Source: Prevotella sp.
Lineage (GTDB): Bacteria > Bacteroidota > Bacteroidia > Bacteroidales > Bacteroidaceae
Assembly (NCBI GenBank): GCA_017623655.1
Contig: JAGAON010000004.1
Location: 1 to 64,000, forward strand
DNA: 64,000 bases
Reading direction: 5' to 3'
This document shows positions 27,035-36,405 of this stretch, piece after piece. The first letter of the stretch is position 1; every line of letters begins with the position of its first letter. The notes under the pieces are model-generated. The model searched no databases and had not been told where the DNA came from. It saw nothing but the letters and a program-made list of their open reading frames with translations. The position numbers were made by a program, and so were the translations under genes.

Positions 27035-28080
27035 AAGCTATAAAGATTACAGCGGAGCGCCAAATGGCGCTTACGGAGACAGTGGAGGCGAGCCTTTGCC
27101 TCGCCGGAGGAATGGAATTGAAGGGCAACGAGGTGTTGCTGCGCATCAGTTATGTCGGTTTTTGCGGCTCGGATCTCAGCACATACCTCGGCCGCAACCC
27201 CATGGTGAAGATGCCGGTGATACCCGGTCATGAGGTGGGGGCGGTGATAGAGCGTGTAGGAAAGGATGTGCCGGAGGGGCTGAAGCCCGGCATGACCGTC
27301 ACCGTCAACCCCTACACAAACTGCGGCAAGTGCGCCTCATGCCGCAACGGACGGCCTAACGCCTGTTTGCATAACGAGACACTGGGCGTGCAACGGGACG
27401 GTGCCATGCGCGAATATATCACTCTTCCGTGGGAGAAGGTAATCCCCGCCGGATTGCTTACGCCCCGCACCTGCGCCCTTGTGGAGCCTATGAGCGTCGG
27501 TTTTCATGCGGTGTCACGCGCACAGGTGACTGACATTGACGTGGTGCTGGTGATAGGCTGCGGCATGGTCGGCATGGGAGCGATAGTGCGTTCCGCGCAA
27601 CGCGGGGCCACGGTGATAGCCGCCGACATCGATGACGGCAAGCTGGAACTGGCACGACAGCTTGGGGCGGCATACACGCTGAACACACTTACCGACGACA
27701 TACACGCGAGATTGCTGGAGATGACGTCCGGTTTCGGGCCGGATGTGGTGATAGAAGCCGTGGGCAGTGCGCAGACATACCAGATGGCTGTGGATGAAGT
27801 CGCGTTCACGGGACGCGTGGTCTGCATAGGATATGCAAAGACCGAGGTGTCCTTCCAGACCAAATACTTCGTGCAGAAGGAACTGGACATACGCGGTTCG
27901 CGCAACGCGCAGCCGTCTGACTTCCGTGCCGTCATACACTATCTTGAACGCGGCACTTGCCCGGTTGACCGCCTTATAAGCATGGAGACCGTGCCGGAGA
28001 AGGCCGAAGAGGCCATGAAGCAATGGGCGGAATCGCCCGGAAAGGTGTTCCGCATACTAATATGTTTCGACCATGAATAG
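27031..28080 (+). CDS. Zinc-dependent medium-chain alcohol/polyol dehydrogenase
   Basis: 349 residues. GroES-like N-terminus with catalytic-zinc ligands in GFCGSDL and PGHEVG, structural-zinc cysteines CGKCASCRNGRPNAC, and a Rossmann NAD-binding VLVIGCGMVGMGA. It belongs to the threonine/sorbitol dehydrogenase-like MDR group. In this operon it may oxidise a deoxy-keto acid or aldehyde intermediate from L-fucose, or reduce lactaldehyde. Translationally coupled to the amidohydrolase by ATGA. Confidence 0.85.
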   Translation: MKAIKITAERQMALTETVEASLCLAGGMELKGNEVLLRISYVGFCGSDLSTYLGRNPMVKMPVIPGHEVGAVIERVGKDVPEGLKPGMTVTVNPYTNCGKCASCRNGRPNACLHNETLGVQRDGAMREYITLPWEKVIPAGLLTPRTCALVEPMSVGFHAVSRAQVTDIDVVLVIGCGMVGMGAIVRSAQRGATVIAADIDDGKLELARQLGAAYTLNTLTDDIHARLLEMTSGFGPDVVIEAVGSAQTYQMAVDEVAFTGRVVCIGYAKTEVSFQTKYFVQKELDIRGSRNAQPSDFRAVIHYLERGTCPVDRLISMETVPEKAEEAMKQWAESPGKVFRILICFDHE

Positions 28081-28212
28081 GCGTATCTCCCTTGCACTCC
28101 ATACAAAACCGCCATCATCGGCAACGCCTGCGTGCCGCATCTTACGCCGCATGCGCATGGTATGGATGGAAAGGACATAAGGTAACCGATTAAACCTGCG
28201 GAGGAAAAAGGC

Positions 28213-28614
28213 ATGAAGAAACAGAAAGATAACGGCGTATCCGGTTACGAGCAAAAGGAGTTCGGACAACGGATCAAGCGGTATTGCCAGACGATGGAAC
28301 TGAAAGAAGGGGACGAAACGGCCACCAAATACCGGGAAGCGCATGACAGATTCCACTCGTGGCCGGAGATAAGGGAGGGCATACGTGCCGTGGGCATACT
28401 GGAAATGGAGATATACATACTCGGCAACAGGCTGTTCATGATAGTTGACACGCCGGTTGACTTCGACTGGAAGAGTGCCATGGAGAAACTGGCCACGCTG
28501 CCGCGGCAGCAGGAATGGGAGCGTTATGTCTCGCAATTCCAGAGATGTTCCGCCGACGCCACGTCCGATGACAAGTGGCAGATGATGGAAAGGATGTTCT
28601 ATCTGTACCCATGA
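28213..28614 (+). CDS. L-rhamnose/L-fucose mutarotase family protein
   Basis: 133 residues. Family segments: RYCQTMELKEGDE, HDRFHSWPEIREGIRAVGI (His/Trp of the active site), LEMEIYILGNRLFMIVDT, and the C-terminal KWQMMERMFYL. Such dimeric ferredoxin-like proteins interconvert anomers of 6-deoxyhexoses, feeding the anomer-specific dehydrogenase encoded upstream. It lies 132 nt after the alcohol dehydrogenase on the same strand. Confidence 0.9.
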   Translation: MKKQKDNGVSGYEQKEFGQRIKRYCQTMELKEGDETATKYREAHDRFHSWPEIREGIRAVGILEMEIYILGNRLFMIVDTPVDFDWKSAMEKLATLPRQQEWERYVSQFQRCSADATSDDKWQMMERMFYLYP

Positions 28615-28706
28615 TTCGGCCGATTAGGAAAGGTAACGAAGGAAAACCGGATTTGCATACGCGCAAAGTTCGTTTTCTCTGAAATTATGTGTAACTTTGC
28701 ATCGTT

Positions 28707-28905
28707 TTGCAAAAGGGTGCCGATTACATTGCAATCAGGTGCTGATTACACTGTAAAAGGGTGCTGTTTACACTGCAATCAGCACCCTTTTACAACGGCC
28801 TTTGCAACGCATTGAAATGCAACGACTTGTAGGGACGCACCTTGGTGCGTCCGCCTGTGCGGGGAATGCGGTGAATCGGACACACCAAGGTACGTCCCTA
28901 CAATG
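28707..28905. repeat. Composite intergenic repeat (modular block plus GGACGCACC palindrome)
   Basis: Positions 28707-28793 alternate GGTGCTGATTAC, GTAAAAGG and CAATCAGCACCCTTTTAC. After the spacer GCAACGCATTGAAATGCAACG, an inverted pair follows: TTGTAGGGACGCACC (28829 on) and GGTACGTCCCTACAA (to 28902). It lies between the mutarotase and fucosidase genes. A -7-like TAACTTTG at 28692-28699 precedes it. Confidence 0.88.
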
Positions 28906-28979
28906 CGGTTTATGATTAATATCGGAGCCGCGGACATTGCGGAATCCGCATGAAAATATAATTAAAAGCATAACAAATA

Positions 28980-30599
28980 ATGAAAAGAATCATCACATCA
29001 ATGTTCGTATTGGCCGCCTGTGCGGCAGGAACATGGGCACAGGAATACAAGGTGCCTGTGACGAACGAGAACGAGAAGATGGCCGAGGGACAGTACCGGC
29101 CGCAGTGGAAGTCACTTGAACAGCACAAGACTCCGGAGTGGTTCCGCGACGCCAAGTTCGGGATATGGGCGCACTGGGGACCGCAGTGCGTGGAAGGCTC
29201 GGGCGACTGGATGGCGCGGGAGATGTATATGGAGGGCTCGCGTGCCTATAAGCATCATGTGGAGCATTACGGACATCCATCTGAGGTGGGCTTTAAGGAC
29301 ATCCTTCCGCTGTTCAAGGCGGAGAAATGGGACCCTGACAAACTCGTGGAGAGGTACAAACGGCTCGGGGCGCAGTATTTCTTCGTGCTCGGCAACCATC
29401 ACGACAACTTCGACCTTTGGGAGTCAAAATACCAGCCGTGGAACTCCGTGAACATGGGACCGAAGCGTGACATTCTCGACGGTTGGGCGAAGGCGGCGAA
29501 GAAACACGGGCTGCCGTTGGGCATAAGTTTTCATGCCGACCACGCATGGACATGGTATGAGCCGTCGCAGCGGTATGACGTCAACGGCAGAAAGGCGGGC
29601 GTGTATTATGACGGAAAGCTCACAAAGGCCGACGGCAAGGGCAAGTGGTGGGAAGGATATGATCCGCAGGACCTTTACGCGCAGAACCATCCGATGAGTG
29701 ACCGCTCGTGGGCCAACAACCGCATACACAGCCAATGGGCGTGGGGCAACGGCGCGTGCCTGCCGACAAGGGAGTATGTGACGAACTTCTATGACCGCAC
29801 GCTTGACGCCATCAACCGCTATCAGCCCGACCTTATATACTTTGACGTCACCGTAGTGCCGTTTAACGGCATCAGCGACTGCGGCCTGAAGATAGCTTCG
29901 CACTTCTACAACAAGAATCCGCGTGCCGTGATGTTCGGCAAGATTCTGGACGAAGAGCAGCGCAAGGCACTCACATGGGACGTGGAACGCGGTGCTCCCA
30001 ACGAGATTGTTGACATTCCGTGGCAGACCTGCAACTGCATAGGCGGATGGCATTACAATACCGGTATCTACGAGCGTAACGGCTACAAGAGCGCGGCCAC
30101 GGTGGTGAAACAGCTTGTGGATATAGTCAGCAAGAACGGCAATCTGCTGCTGAGCATACCGCTGCGAGCCGATGGTACCTACGACGAAAAGGAGGCTGCG
30201 GTGCTCGATGGCATAGAGGCTTGGATGACGGTGAACAAGGAAAGCATCATAGGCACACGCCCGTGGGTAAGGTTCGGAGAGGGTCCCGTGGCGGAAAAGG
30301 ACATAAAACTTAATGCGCAGGGCTTTAATGACGGCCAGTACAGCAACATGACCGCCGCCGACATCCGCTTCAACCAGAGCAGGAAATACCTCTATGTAAC
30401 CCCGCTCGGATGGCCTGACGGCGGGAAAGTGACGGTGAAGTCTCTGCGAAAGGGTAACCCTTACTTCAAGAAAGGCATAACGAGCGTGGAACTGCTCGGT
30501 TATGGTAAGCTGAAGGCCGTGCAGACAACGGAGGGTCTTGAGGTGCAACTGCCACGGCAGACTAATGACATCGCCCCTGTGCTGAGAATCAGAAAGTGA
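28980..30599 (+). CDS. Secreted GH29 alpha-L-fucosidase
   Basis: 539 residues with a signal peptide (CAAGTWAQ). GH29 hallmarks: WFRDAKFGIWAHWGPQC, LGAQYFFVLGNHHDNFDLW, DILDGWAKAAKKHGLPLGIS, and DLIYFDVTVVPF, whose Asp is the candidate nucleophile. The C-terminal ~100 residues are a beta-sandwich. It releases L-fucose from host or plant glycans, in the periplasm or at the cell surface. Last gene of the fucose cluster, separated from it by a repeat, so it may have its own promoter. No SusC/SusD pair is in the window. Confidence 0.93.
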   Translation: MKRIITSMFVLAACAAGTWAQEYKVPVTNENEKMAEGQYRPQWKSLEQHKTPEWFRDAKFGIWAHWGPQCVEGSGDWMAREMYMEGSRAYKHHVEHYGHPSEVGFKDILPLFKAEKWDPDKLVERYKRLGAQYFFVLGNHHDNFDLWESKYQPWNSVNMGPKRDILDGWAKAAKKHGLPLGISFHADHAWTWYEPSQRYDVNGRKAGVYYDGKLTKADGKGKWWEGYDPQDLYAQNHPMSDRSWANNRIHSQWAWGNGACLPTREYVTNFYDRTLDAINRYQPDLIYFDVTVVPFNGISDCGLKIASHFYNKNPRAVMFGKILDEEQRKALTWDVERGAPNEIVDIPWQTCNCIGGWHYNTGIYERNGYKSAATVVKQLVDIVSKNGNLLLSIPLRADGTYDEKEAAVLDGIEAWMTVNKESIIGTRPWVRFGEGPVAEKDIKLNAQGFNDGQYSNMTAADIRFNQSRKYLYVTPLGWPDGGKVTVKSLRKGNPYFKKGITSVELLGYGKLKAVQTTEGLEVQLPRQTNDIAPVLRIRK

Positions 30600-30658
30600 T
30601 GGGAATCAAGGCATGACAGCGGTTTTGTATCATACGTTTACAGTGCTTACTGAATAAA

Positions 30659-30694
30659 AAATAGCGGCAACAATAATTATTGTTGCCGCTATTT
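30659..30694. terminator. Bidirectional terminator between fucosidase and exonuclease genes
   Basis: AAATAGCGGCAACAATAA is followed directly by its exact reverse complement, giving a 36-bp palindrome with A/T flanks. It serves both convergent genes. Confidence 0.85.
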
Positions 30695-30724
30695 GTGAAT
30701 ATTGGTACAAGGAATGCCTTGTCT

Positions 30725-31513
30725 TTACAGTGAAATCTCCAACCCTACGGGGCAGTGGTCGGAGCCGAAAATTTCGTTGTGTATCGTTGCCGCCGTGACG
30801 TTGGGCATGATACGGTCCGACACAACGAAGTAGTCTATGCGCCACCCGGCGTTCTTCTCGCGTGCCTTGAAGCGGTAAGACCACCACGAATACTTCACTT
30901 CCTCGGGATGAAGCGTGCGGAACGTGTCCTTGAAACCGCTGCCCAGAAGCTGCGAGAACTTCTCCCTCTCCTCGTCGGTGAAGCCTGCGCTGCGTCTGTT
31001 TGACTTGGCATTCTTTATGTCTATCTCCTCATGCGCCACGTTAAGGTCGCCGCATAGGATGACGGGTTTGCGCCTGTCGAGTGCGGAGACGTATGCACGG
31101 AAGTCCTCTTCCCACTGCATCCGGTAGTCAAGGCGTTTCAGTCCGTCCTGTGAGTTGGGCACGTAGGCGGTGAGAACATAATACTCCGGGTATTCCAGAG
31201 TTACGATTCTGCCCTCGTGGTTGTGTATGTTTCCGGCGTCATACACTATCTCTCCGTCGTCGTTTACCGTTCCCATGCCTCTGAACACGTTGAGAGGAGT
31301 GTGCTTTGTGTATATGGCCGTGCCGGAGTAGCCCTTTTTCTCGGCGTAATCCCAATATGATTCGTAGCCGGGGAAGGTGAGGTCGAGCTGCCCTTCCTGC
31401 ATCTTCGTCTCTTGAAGGCAGAAGAAATCGGCGTCAATCTGCTTGAAGATGTCGGCGAAACCCTTGCCGGCGCAGGCGCGAAGGCCGTTGACGTTCCATG
31501 AAATAAGGAGCAT
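30725..31513 (-). CDS. xth: Exodeoxyribonuclease III / AP endonuclease
   Basis: 262 residues of the ExoIII/APE1 (EEP) family: N-terminal SWNVNGLRA, metal-binding Glu in FFCLQETKM, catalytic GDLNVAHEEIDI, and C-terminal RIDYFVVSD and GSDHCPVGL. It acts in base-excision repair, cutting at abasic sites. It stands alone, downstream of the SPOR gene and the ATGAGTTA-type repeat. Confidence 0.96.
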   Translation of the reverse strand: MLLISWNVNGLRACAGKGFADIFKQIDADFFCLQETKMQEGQLDLTFPGYESYWDYAEKKGYSGTAIYTKHTPLNVFRGMGTVNDDGEIVYDAGNIHNHEGRIVTLEYPEYYVLTAYVPNSQDGLKRLDYRMQWEEDFRAYVSALDRRKPVILCGDLNVAHEEIDIKNAKSNRRSAGFTDEEREKFSQLLGSGFKDTFRTLHPEEVKYSWWSYRFKAREKNAGWRIDYFVVSDRIMPNVTAATIHNEIFGSDHCPVGLEISL

Positions 31514-31524
31514 AGGAGAATGGT

Positions 31525-31580
31525 TTTTAGTTGTGAGTTACCGGTTATTAGTTATGAGTTGTCAGTTATTAGTTATGAGT
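31525..31580. repeat. AGTTATGAGTTGTCAGTTATTAG low-complexity repeat
   Basis: Repeated words TTAGTTATGAGTTG and TCAGTTATTAGTTATGAG between xth and the SPOR gene. The same family occurs at 3311-3395 and 35725-35832. Confidence 0.6.
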
Positions 31581-31645
31581 TGGCTTTTGTAAGTTGTTGT
31601 TTTTAAGGCGTGACTAAAAGCTCATGACTCTTGACTTTCAACTGC

Positions 31646-32266
31646 TCAGTATTGTACGGAGATGGTTCCCTTCACTATACAAGCCTGTTTGTAGCCCAGT
31701 TTCTTTACTTGCGGCAACAGCCGTCGGGCCTCTTCCAAGGTCTTGTAGTTGCCCATCCGGCATTTCCACGCCGGTGAATAGAAGTGTACGTAGATTGGTT
31801 CCGTGGGGAAGTTGGCTTTCATTACCGCTCCGGCCGTTTCCGCTTTCTGCCTGTCAGAGCGTGAGTTGCCCCCCGAGAACACCTGTATCCGGTAGCCCTG
31901 CGTCTTGTAACTGTTGCGCATTATCTTCTTTCTTGTATCGACAACAGTCTCCTCTGCGGGCGAAGAGGATGACGGGGGCGTGGTGGTTTCGTGCTGGTTG
32001 GCGGCTGACGAGGTGCTGTCGTGCCCCTCATGCTCGTGCTGCTTGTTGCCGGACTGTGGCTGGTGGCCTGTTGCCGGTGACTTGTCTGTGGCGGAAACAC
32101 CATGGCTTTGCTCCGTTCCGTTGACGAGTTTGTCCAGCTCAGGCGACTGTATCACGCTGACAGAGCCTTGCCCCGGCTCGTTCTTGCGCAGCGAATCGAG
32201 GAATGTCTGTGCCTGTGCCGTGACGGAACAGAGTGTTATTACGAGAGAGATTAATAAGCGGTTCAT
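31646..32266 (-). CDS. SPOR-domain secreted protein
   Basis: 206 residues: signal peptide (SVTAQAQ), a low-complexity Ser/Thr/His/Pro linker (~50-115; QHEHEGHDSTSSAANQHE), and a C-terminal SPOR domain (~120-200; GYRIQVFSGG, WKCRMGNYKTLEEARRLL). SPOR domains bind denuded septal peptidoglycan. In Bacteroides a SPOR gene follows tpiA, as here. A repeat-filled ~300-nt gap separates it from the TPI frame. Confidence 0.9.
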   Translation of the reverse strand: MNRLLISLVITLCSVTAQAQTFLDSLRKNEPGQGSVSVIQSPELDKLVNGTEQSHGVSATDKSPATGHQPQSGNKQHEHEGHDSTSSAANQHETTTPPSSSSPAEETVVDTRKKIMRNSYKTQGYRIQVFSGGNSRSDRQKAETAGAVMKANFPTEPIYVHFYSPAWKCRMGNYKTLEEARRLLPQVKKLGYKQACIVKGTISVQY

Positions 32267-32397
32267 GGTTGGGAATAGGGGGATGTAATCAAGAAAAACA
32301 AGGTAAAAGGTGGCAGGCGGCGTGTTGTCGCGCCGCTTGCCCCTTTGCTTTTAGTTCTTAATCAATGCGGGTTCGGCGGCATCTTTGTATGATGCCA

Positions 32398-32490
32398 AAG
32401 TAAAAGGGTGCTGATTACACTGTAAACAGGTGCTGATTGTGGTGTAATCAGGTGCTAATTACAATGTAATCAGGTGCTGATTGCAGCGCC
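32398..32490. repeat. GGTGCTGATTAC modular repeat (direct array form)
   Basis: Four GGTGCTGATT/GGTGCTAATT words in the same orientation (CAGGTGCTGATTG, CAGGTGCTAATTAC, CAGGTGCTGATTGC and others) spaced ~22 bp, with GTAATCA or GTAAACA between them. It lies between the SPOR gene and the TPI fusion. Confidence 0.88.
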
Positions 32491-32569
32491 ACTTTTTACC
32501 TCTTGGTTTCCAGACAGTTAGGAAACCGGCTTTGAGAGCCTTTCCGAACCCGTGTCAATGGTGGGCGGC

Positions 32570-34672
32570 TTAGTTCCAAGCGTCGATGATGCCCTTGAAG
32601 TCAGCGGCTTTCAGTGATGCGCCGCCGATGAGTCCGCCGTCGATGTCAGGCTTGGCGAAGAGCTCGGGAGCGTTGCTTGCCTTGCAAGAGCCGCCGTAAA
32701 GGATTGTGGTCTCGTCGGCAACGGCCTGTCCATAGACCTCAGCCACGGCTGAACGGATGTAGGCGTGAATCTCCTCAGCCTGCTCTGCCGTTGCGGTCTT
32801 GCCTGTACCGATGGCCCAGATAGGCTCGTAGGCGATGACGATGTTCTTCCATTCCTCTGCGGTGAGGTTGAAGACGCTGCCTGCAAGCTCTGCCTTTACC
32901 ACCTCGTTCTGCTTGTTTGCCTCACGCTCGGCGAGTGTCTCGCCGATGCAGAAGATTACTTTCAGACCGTTGGCAAGTGCAAGCTGCACCTTTTCTTTCA
33001 GTATTTCCGGAGTCTCGTTGTAGTATTCGCGACGCTCTGAGTGGCCGAGGATAACGTATTCGGCACCTGTTGACTTGACCATCTCGGCCGAAACTTCGCC
33101 CGTGAAAGCACCGCTTGCCTTGTCAGCGCAGTTCTCTGCGCCGAGTTCTATCGCGCTGCCCTTGACTATCTCGGCCACGCTTGCGAGGTGAATGAACGGT
33201 GTGCAGATGATAACACCGCAGTTAGGGTTCTTCACTACCTCTGTGAGTTCCTTGGCAAGAGCCACGCCTTCTTGCAGGTTCTTGTTCATTTTCCAGTTTC
33301 CTGCTACAATTTTCTTTCTCATTTTTCTTTTGATTTTTAATAGTTTGAATAATCTGTTAGAGTGTATTTGCTCTTCTTTCTTAATCCATTTGCTCCACAT
33401 CCACAGTCTGTCCGCGATGACAAGCAGCGCCAATGGCAGCACGAACCAGAGCAGTATGTAGGCCGTCTTAGTGGCCTTCTCGTCCTTTTGCTGCAATACA
33501 GGCGACTTGCTTGTGAGCCTCCCGCCCTGCAACAACTGTTCGGTGGGCAGGTCGTTATGGCTCCATTTGCCCACTATCACGCCGTTTTTCAGCAGCACCA
33601 GTCCGGGATTACTGCGTATGACGGTCTTCAAGGTGATGTCGTCCGTGTTGCAGAACGGATATTCCGCCCCCGTGATGTCGGTCCATCTGGCTATCGCCTC
33701 GCTTCCGCTGGCCGTCAGACAGTAGAAGTTGTAGCCGTAATCACAGGCGTATTCATAGATCTGGTCTATATTCCCGAACATTGAGTCGTCTGCATCTTCA
33801 AGGTGCGGGGAAACCAACAGGAACGTGTATGATGTGTCCGCAAGCACCGCATCGGTTATGTCCTCTGTGTAATCCGTTTCACCTTCCGCCCCGTTCTGCC
33901 GCGGAAGAAGCGTCAGCGAGAAGTCATGTATGGGCGGGACATAGCCCTGTTTCAGCACTTTTGTCTTTGAATCGACGAACGTCCACGTGCTGTCAGGATA
34001 GTTCTCTACGGTAAATTCCTGTCTCACGCCGTCCTTTTCCATTATGAACGTGGTCTCAAATTCCGGCTGTTCGGCATCCTCCGGTATCTCCATTCCCTTC
34101 ATTATGTCCGTCCCTATGCGGTAAGGGCGGAAGTCGAACAGCGGCAGATAGTACAGGCTGTATGCCGCTGTCACGATGATGAAGACCACGGAATAGTGGA
34201 AGACTATCCACTGGTTGCTCAGGCTTACCATCCTCTGCATCTTCGTAGGACGCCATACAAGGAGCGCGCTCATGGCGAGAAGCAGTATGTTCTTGAGCAA
34301 GGTCTCCCCGTTTGTCAGCGTTATGGCGTCGCCGAAGCAGCCGCAGTCGCTCACCGGCTCGGCCGCATACAGCCATACGGTGATGGCTGTCATGACGCAG
34401 ATGAACGCGAAGATGAGCTTTGTCACGAGCCTTCGCCGTATCGCAAACAGCAGCAATATGCCGAGAACGAACTCCGTTCCTGACAGGAACACGGACATTC
34501 CGAGCGCCAAAAGGTCAGGCATCACGCCGTCAAGGCCCACGGCCGCCGCATAATCATGTATCTTATACTGCGTCCCTATGGGGTCAACCGCCTTCACGAA
34601 GCCCGACAGTATGAACGTGACACTGACGAGAAAGCGGCACAGGTTGGTTGCTATCGCGGGCAGAAACCTCAT
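32570..34672 (-). CDS. tpiA: DoxX-like membrane protein fused in frame to triosephosphate isomerase
   Basis: 700 residues. Residues ~1-445: about five or six membrane segments with a DoxX-like core ([30 protein letters not shown]), a large extracytoplasmic region and a terminal helix ([21 protein letters not shown]). Residues ~450-700: complete TPI, with GNWKMNKN, catalytic His in [10 protein letters not shown], catalytic Glu in [12 protein letters not shown], and GGSCKASN. In Bacteroides these are usually two adjacent genes. Here no stop separates them (junction ~33320; linker [12 protein letters not shown] before [10 protein letters not shown]). Either it is a true membrane-tethered TPI or a lost stop, or TPI also starts internally at the ATG ending at 33322. 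The start overlaps the DUF1599 stop by 4 nt. Confidence 0.85.
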   Translation of the reverse strand: MRFLPAIATNLCRFLVSVTFILSGFVKAVDPIGTQYKIHDYAAAVGLDGVMPDLLALGMSVFLSGTEFVLGILLLFAIRRRLVTKLIFAFICVMTAITVWLYAAEPVSDCGCFGDAITLTNGETLLKNILLLAMSALLVWRPTKMQRMVSLSNQWIVFHYSVVFIIVTAAYSLYYLPLFDFRPYRIGTDIMKGMEIPEDAEQPEFETTFIMEKDGVRQEFTVENYPDSTWTFVDSKTKVLKQGYVPPIHDFSLTLLPRQNGAEGETDYTEDITDAVLADTSYTFLLVSPHLEDADDSMFGNIDQIYEYACDYGYNFYCLTASGSEAIARWTDITGAEYPFCNTDDITLKTVIRSNPGLVLLKNGVIVGKWSHNDLPTEQLLQGGRLTSKSPVLQQKDEKATKTAYILLWFVLPLALLVIADRLWMWSKWIKKEEQIHSNRLFKLLKIKRKMRKKIVAGNWKMNKNLQEGVALAKELTEVVKNPNCGVIICTPFIHLASVAEIVKGSAIELGAENCADKASGAFTGEVSAEMVKSTGAEYVILGHSERREYYNETPEILKEKVQLALANGLKVIFCIGETLAEREANKQNEVVKAELAGSVFNLTAEEWKNIVIAYEPIWAIGTGKTATAEQAEEIHAYIRSAVAEVYGQAVADETTILYGGSCKASNAPELFAKPDIDGGLIGGASLKAADFKGIIDAWN

Positions 34673-35211
34673 TCCCTCAGCTTGATAACGCCGAATGTGG
34701 CGTAGTTTATGATGTCCATATAGTTGGAACCGATACCCTCGCTCACGGTCGTCTCGCCGTTTTTGTCCTCTATCTCCTTAATCCTTTCAATCTTTGTGAG
34801 TATCAGGTCCGTGTAGGAACTGACCCTCATGTCCCGCCATGCCTCGCCATAGTCGTGGTTCTTCCTTGTCATCAGCTCCACGCACTGCCCCGCATAGCTG
34901 TCGTAAAGGGCCATCGCCTCGTCGTTGGTCATATCGACCTTGTCCGCAAACCCTTTCTCCAACTGTATCAATCCTACGATGCCGTAGTTGATAAGAGCCA
35001 TGAACTCCGGCAGTATCCCTTCCCCCACGAGCGACTCTCCGGTCACTTCAAGGGTGCGTATGCGCTTCGCCTTGATGAAAAGCTGGTCCGTAAGCGACGA
35101 CGGACGCAGCATCCTCCATGACGGTTTGTAGTCATACAGTTTCTTGGAGAAGATGTCCCGGCACAGGGCGAGAGCCTGTCTGAATTCCTCGTTCGTATTT
35201 TTTGTAGGCAT
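34669..35211 (-). CDS. DUF1599 domain protein
   Basis: 180 residues, with two copies of a nucleotide-binding-like motif: [23 protein letters not shown] (~100-125) and, N-terminally, [18 protein letters not shown]-like sequence. DUF1599 is a duplicated Bacteroidetes family near thymidylate-synthase/MazG-type folds; function undetermined. First gene of the minus-strand set with the DoxX-TPI frame (ATGA-type overlap), an order conserved in Bacteroides. A minus-strand TAATTTTG lies ~45 nt upstream. Confidence 0.85.
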   Translation of the reverse strand: MPTKNTNEEFRQALALCRDIFSKKLYDYKPSWRMLRPSSLTDQLFIKAKRIRTLEVTGESLVGEGILPEFMALINYGIVGLIQLEKGFADKVDMTNDEAMALYDSYAGQCVELMTRKNHDYGEAWRDMRVSSYTDLILTKIERIKEIEDKNGETTVSEGIGSNYMDIINYATFGVIKLRE

Positions 35212-35305
35212 GGACTGAACGGTTTGTTTTTACATATTTATATTATATATCGGGTGCAAAATTACTAAATTTCCGCCATATAACGATGGTTTTCAGCGTA
35301 ATTCT

Positions 35306-35336
35306 TTTGCCGTTAGGGAAAAAATGGGTAACTTTG
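35306..35336 (+). promoter_or_regulatory. Promoter of queD-queE-folE
   Basis: TTTG (35306-35309), 19-nt spacer, TAACTTTG (35329-35336): an exact Bacteroidetes -33/-7 promoter. The predicted start of transcription is ~35342, leaving a ~50-nt leader to the queD ATG. Confidence 0.75.
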
Positions 35337-35391
35337 TACCCGTAAAAAGTATTTAGGTAGAAGAAAACCCTAACAAAAAAAACTTTCAGTA

Positions 35392-35724
35392 ATGTATTAC
35401 ATATCAAAGACTATGGAGATAGCCGGGTGCCATCAGCTGCGGTTATCCTACGAAAGCAAGTGCGAGAGGCTGCACGGTCACAACTGGATTGTGACGATTC
35501 ATTGTAAGTCTCGTGAGTTGAACGCCGACGGAATGGTCATGGATTTCACTCAGGTGAAGGAGAAAATACACGGTTATCTCGATCATGGTAACTTCAACGA
35601 GCTCCTTCCTTTTAACCCCACAGCAGAAAATATAGCCCGTTGGATCTGCGACCAGATACCCAACTGCTACCGCGTTGAGGTGCAGGAAAGCGAGGGAAAC
35701 ACAGCCGTTTACGAGACGGAGTGA
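35392..35724 (+). CDS. queD: 6-carboxy-tetrahydropterin synthase (QueD)
   Basis: 110 residues, the short QueD/PTPS type. Zinc ligands are His in AGCHQLRL and the two His of ERLHGHNW. The catalytic Cys is in ESKCERLHG, and the C-terminal Glu lies in VEVQESEGNTAVYE. It converts dihydroneopterin triphosphate to 6-carboxytetrahydropterin in queuosine/7-deazaguanine synthesis. QueE and FolE, which act next and before it in the pathway, are encoded immediately downstream. Confidence 0.93.
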   Translation: MYYISKTMEIAGCHQLRLSYESKCERLHGHNWIVTIHCKSRELNADGMVMDFTQVKEKIHGYLDHGNFNELLPFNPTAENIARWICDQIPNCYRVEVQESEGNTAVYETE

Positions 35725-35838
35725 TAAGTTGTGGGTTGTCAGTTATGAGTAAACGGCAGATAATTATAAACGTTTCACTTATAACACATACCCCACAACA
35801 GATGACTTAGAATTAATAACTCACAACTGATAACAGCA

Positions 35839-36405
35839 ATGTTGGTCAACGAAATATTCTATTCGCTTCAGGGCGAGGGACGCTTTACAGGCACACCAGC
35901 CGTCTTTCTGCGCCTCAGCGGGTGCAACCTGCGCTGCCCCTTCTGCGACACGCAGCACCTTTCGCACGAGGTTATGACCGAAGAGGACATCGTGAGGCGG
36001 GTAAGCGGCTATCCCGCACGCCACATTGTCATAACGGGCGGAGAGCCGGCGTTGCAGCTTACGGCCTCGCTCACGCGGCTGTTGCACGGCGAAGGATTCT
36101 TCATACAGATGGAAACAAACGGCTCCGTCAGGCTGCCGGAGGGCGCGGAGGTCGATTGGATCACGTGTTCGCCGAAGGAACTGCCCGTCGTTCTTGACAG
36201 GATAGACGAGCTGAAGGTGCTTTACATGTATCAGGACATGACCCGCTATGACGCGCTCCACGCCAAGGAATACCGTCTCCAGCCGCTTGATGCGGGTGAT
36301 GCGGAGAAGAACAGGAAGAACTTAAACGACACGATTAACTACATATTGCAAAACCCGAAATGGAAATTGTCACTACAAACACACAAGATACTGAACGTAA
36401 GGTAG
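35839..36405 (+). CDS. queE: 7-carboxy-7-deazaguanine synthase (QueE), radical SAM
   Basis: 188 residues. The radical SAM cysteines are in SGCNLRCPFCDTQH (CxxxCxxC). N-terminal FYSLQGEGRFTGTPAVFLR and C-terminal NPKWKLSLQTHKILNVR are QueE hallmarks. It rearranges QueD product to 7-carboxy-7-deazaguanine. It lies 114 nt after queD, the gap carrying an AGTTATGAG-type repeat. Its 3' end overlaps the longest folE frame by 46 nt. Confidence 0.95.
   Translation: MLVNEIFYSLQGEGRFTGTPAVFLRLSGCNLRCPFCDTQHLSHEVMTEEDIVRRVSGYPARHIVITGGEPALQLTASLTRLLHGEGFFIQMETNGSVRLPEGAEVDWITCSPKELPVVLDRIDELKVLYMYQDMTRYDALHAKEYRLQPLDAGDAEKNRKNLNDTINYILQNPKWKLSLQTHKILNVR

Noticed and set aside
29424-30548. 374-codon minus-strand open frame
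   Set aside because: Shadow of the GH29 fucosidase.
32398-32490. CRISPR array
   Set aside because: Regular ~22-bp spacing suggested it, but there are no unique spacers, the repeat words vary, and no cas gene is present.
35337-35391. preQ1 riboswitch upstream of queD
   Set aside because: The leader is A-rich with a possible TAGG/CCTA stem, but the pseudoknot pattern of preQ1 aptamers could not be traced.
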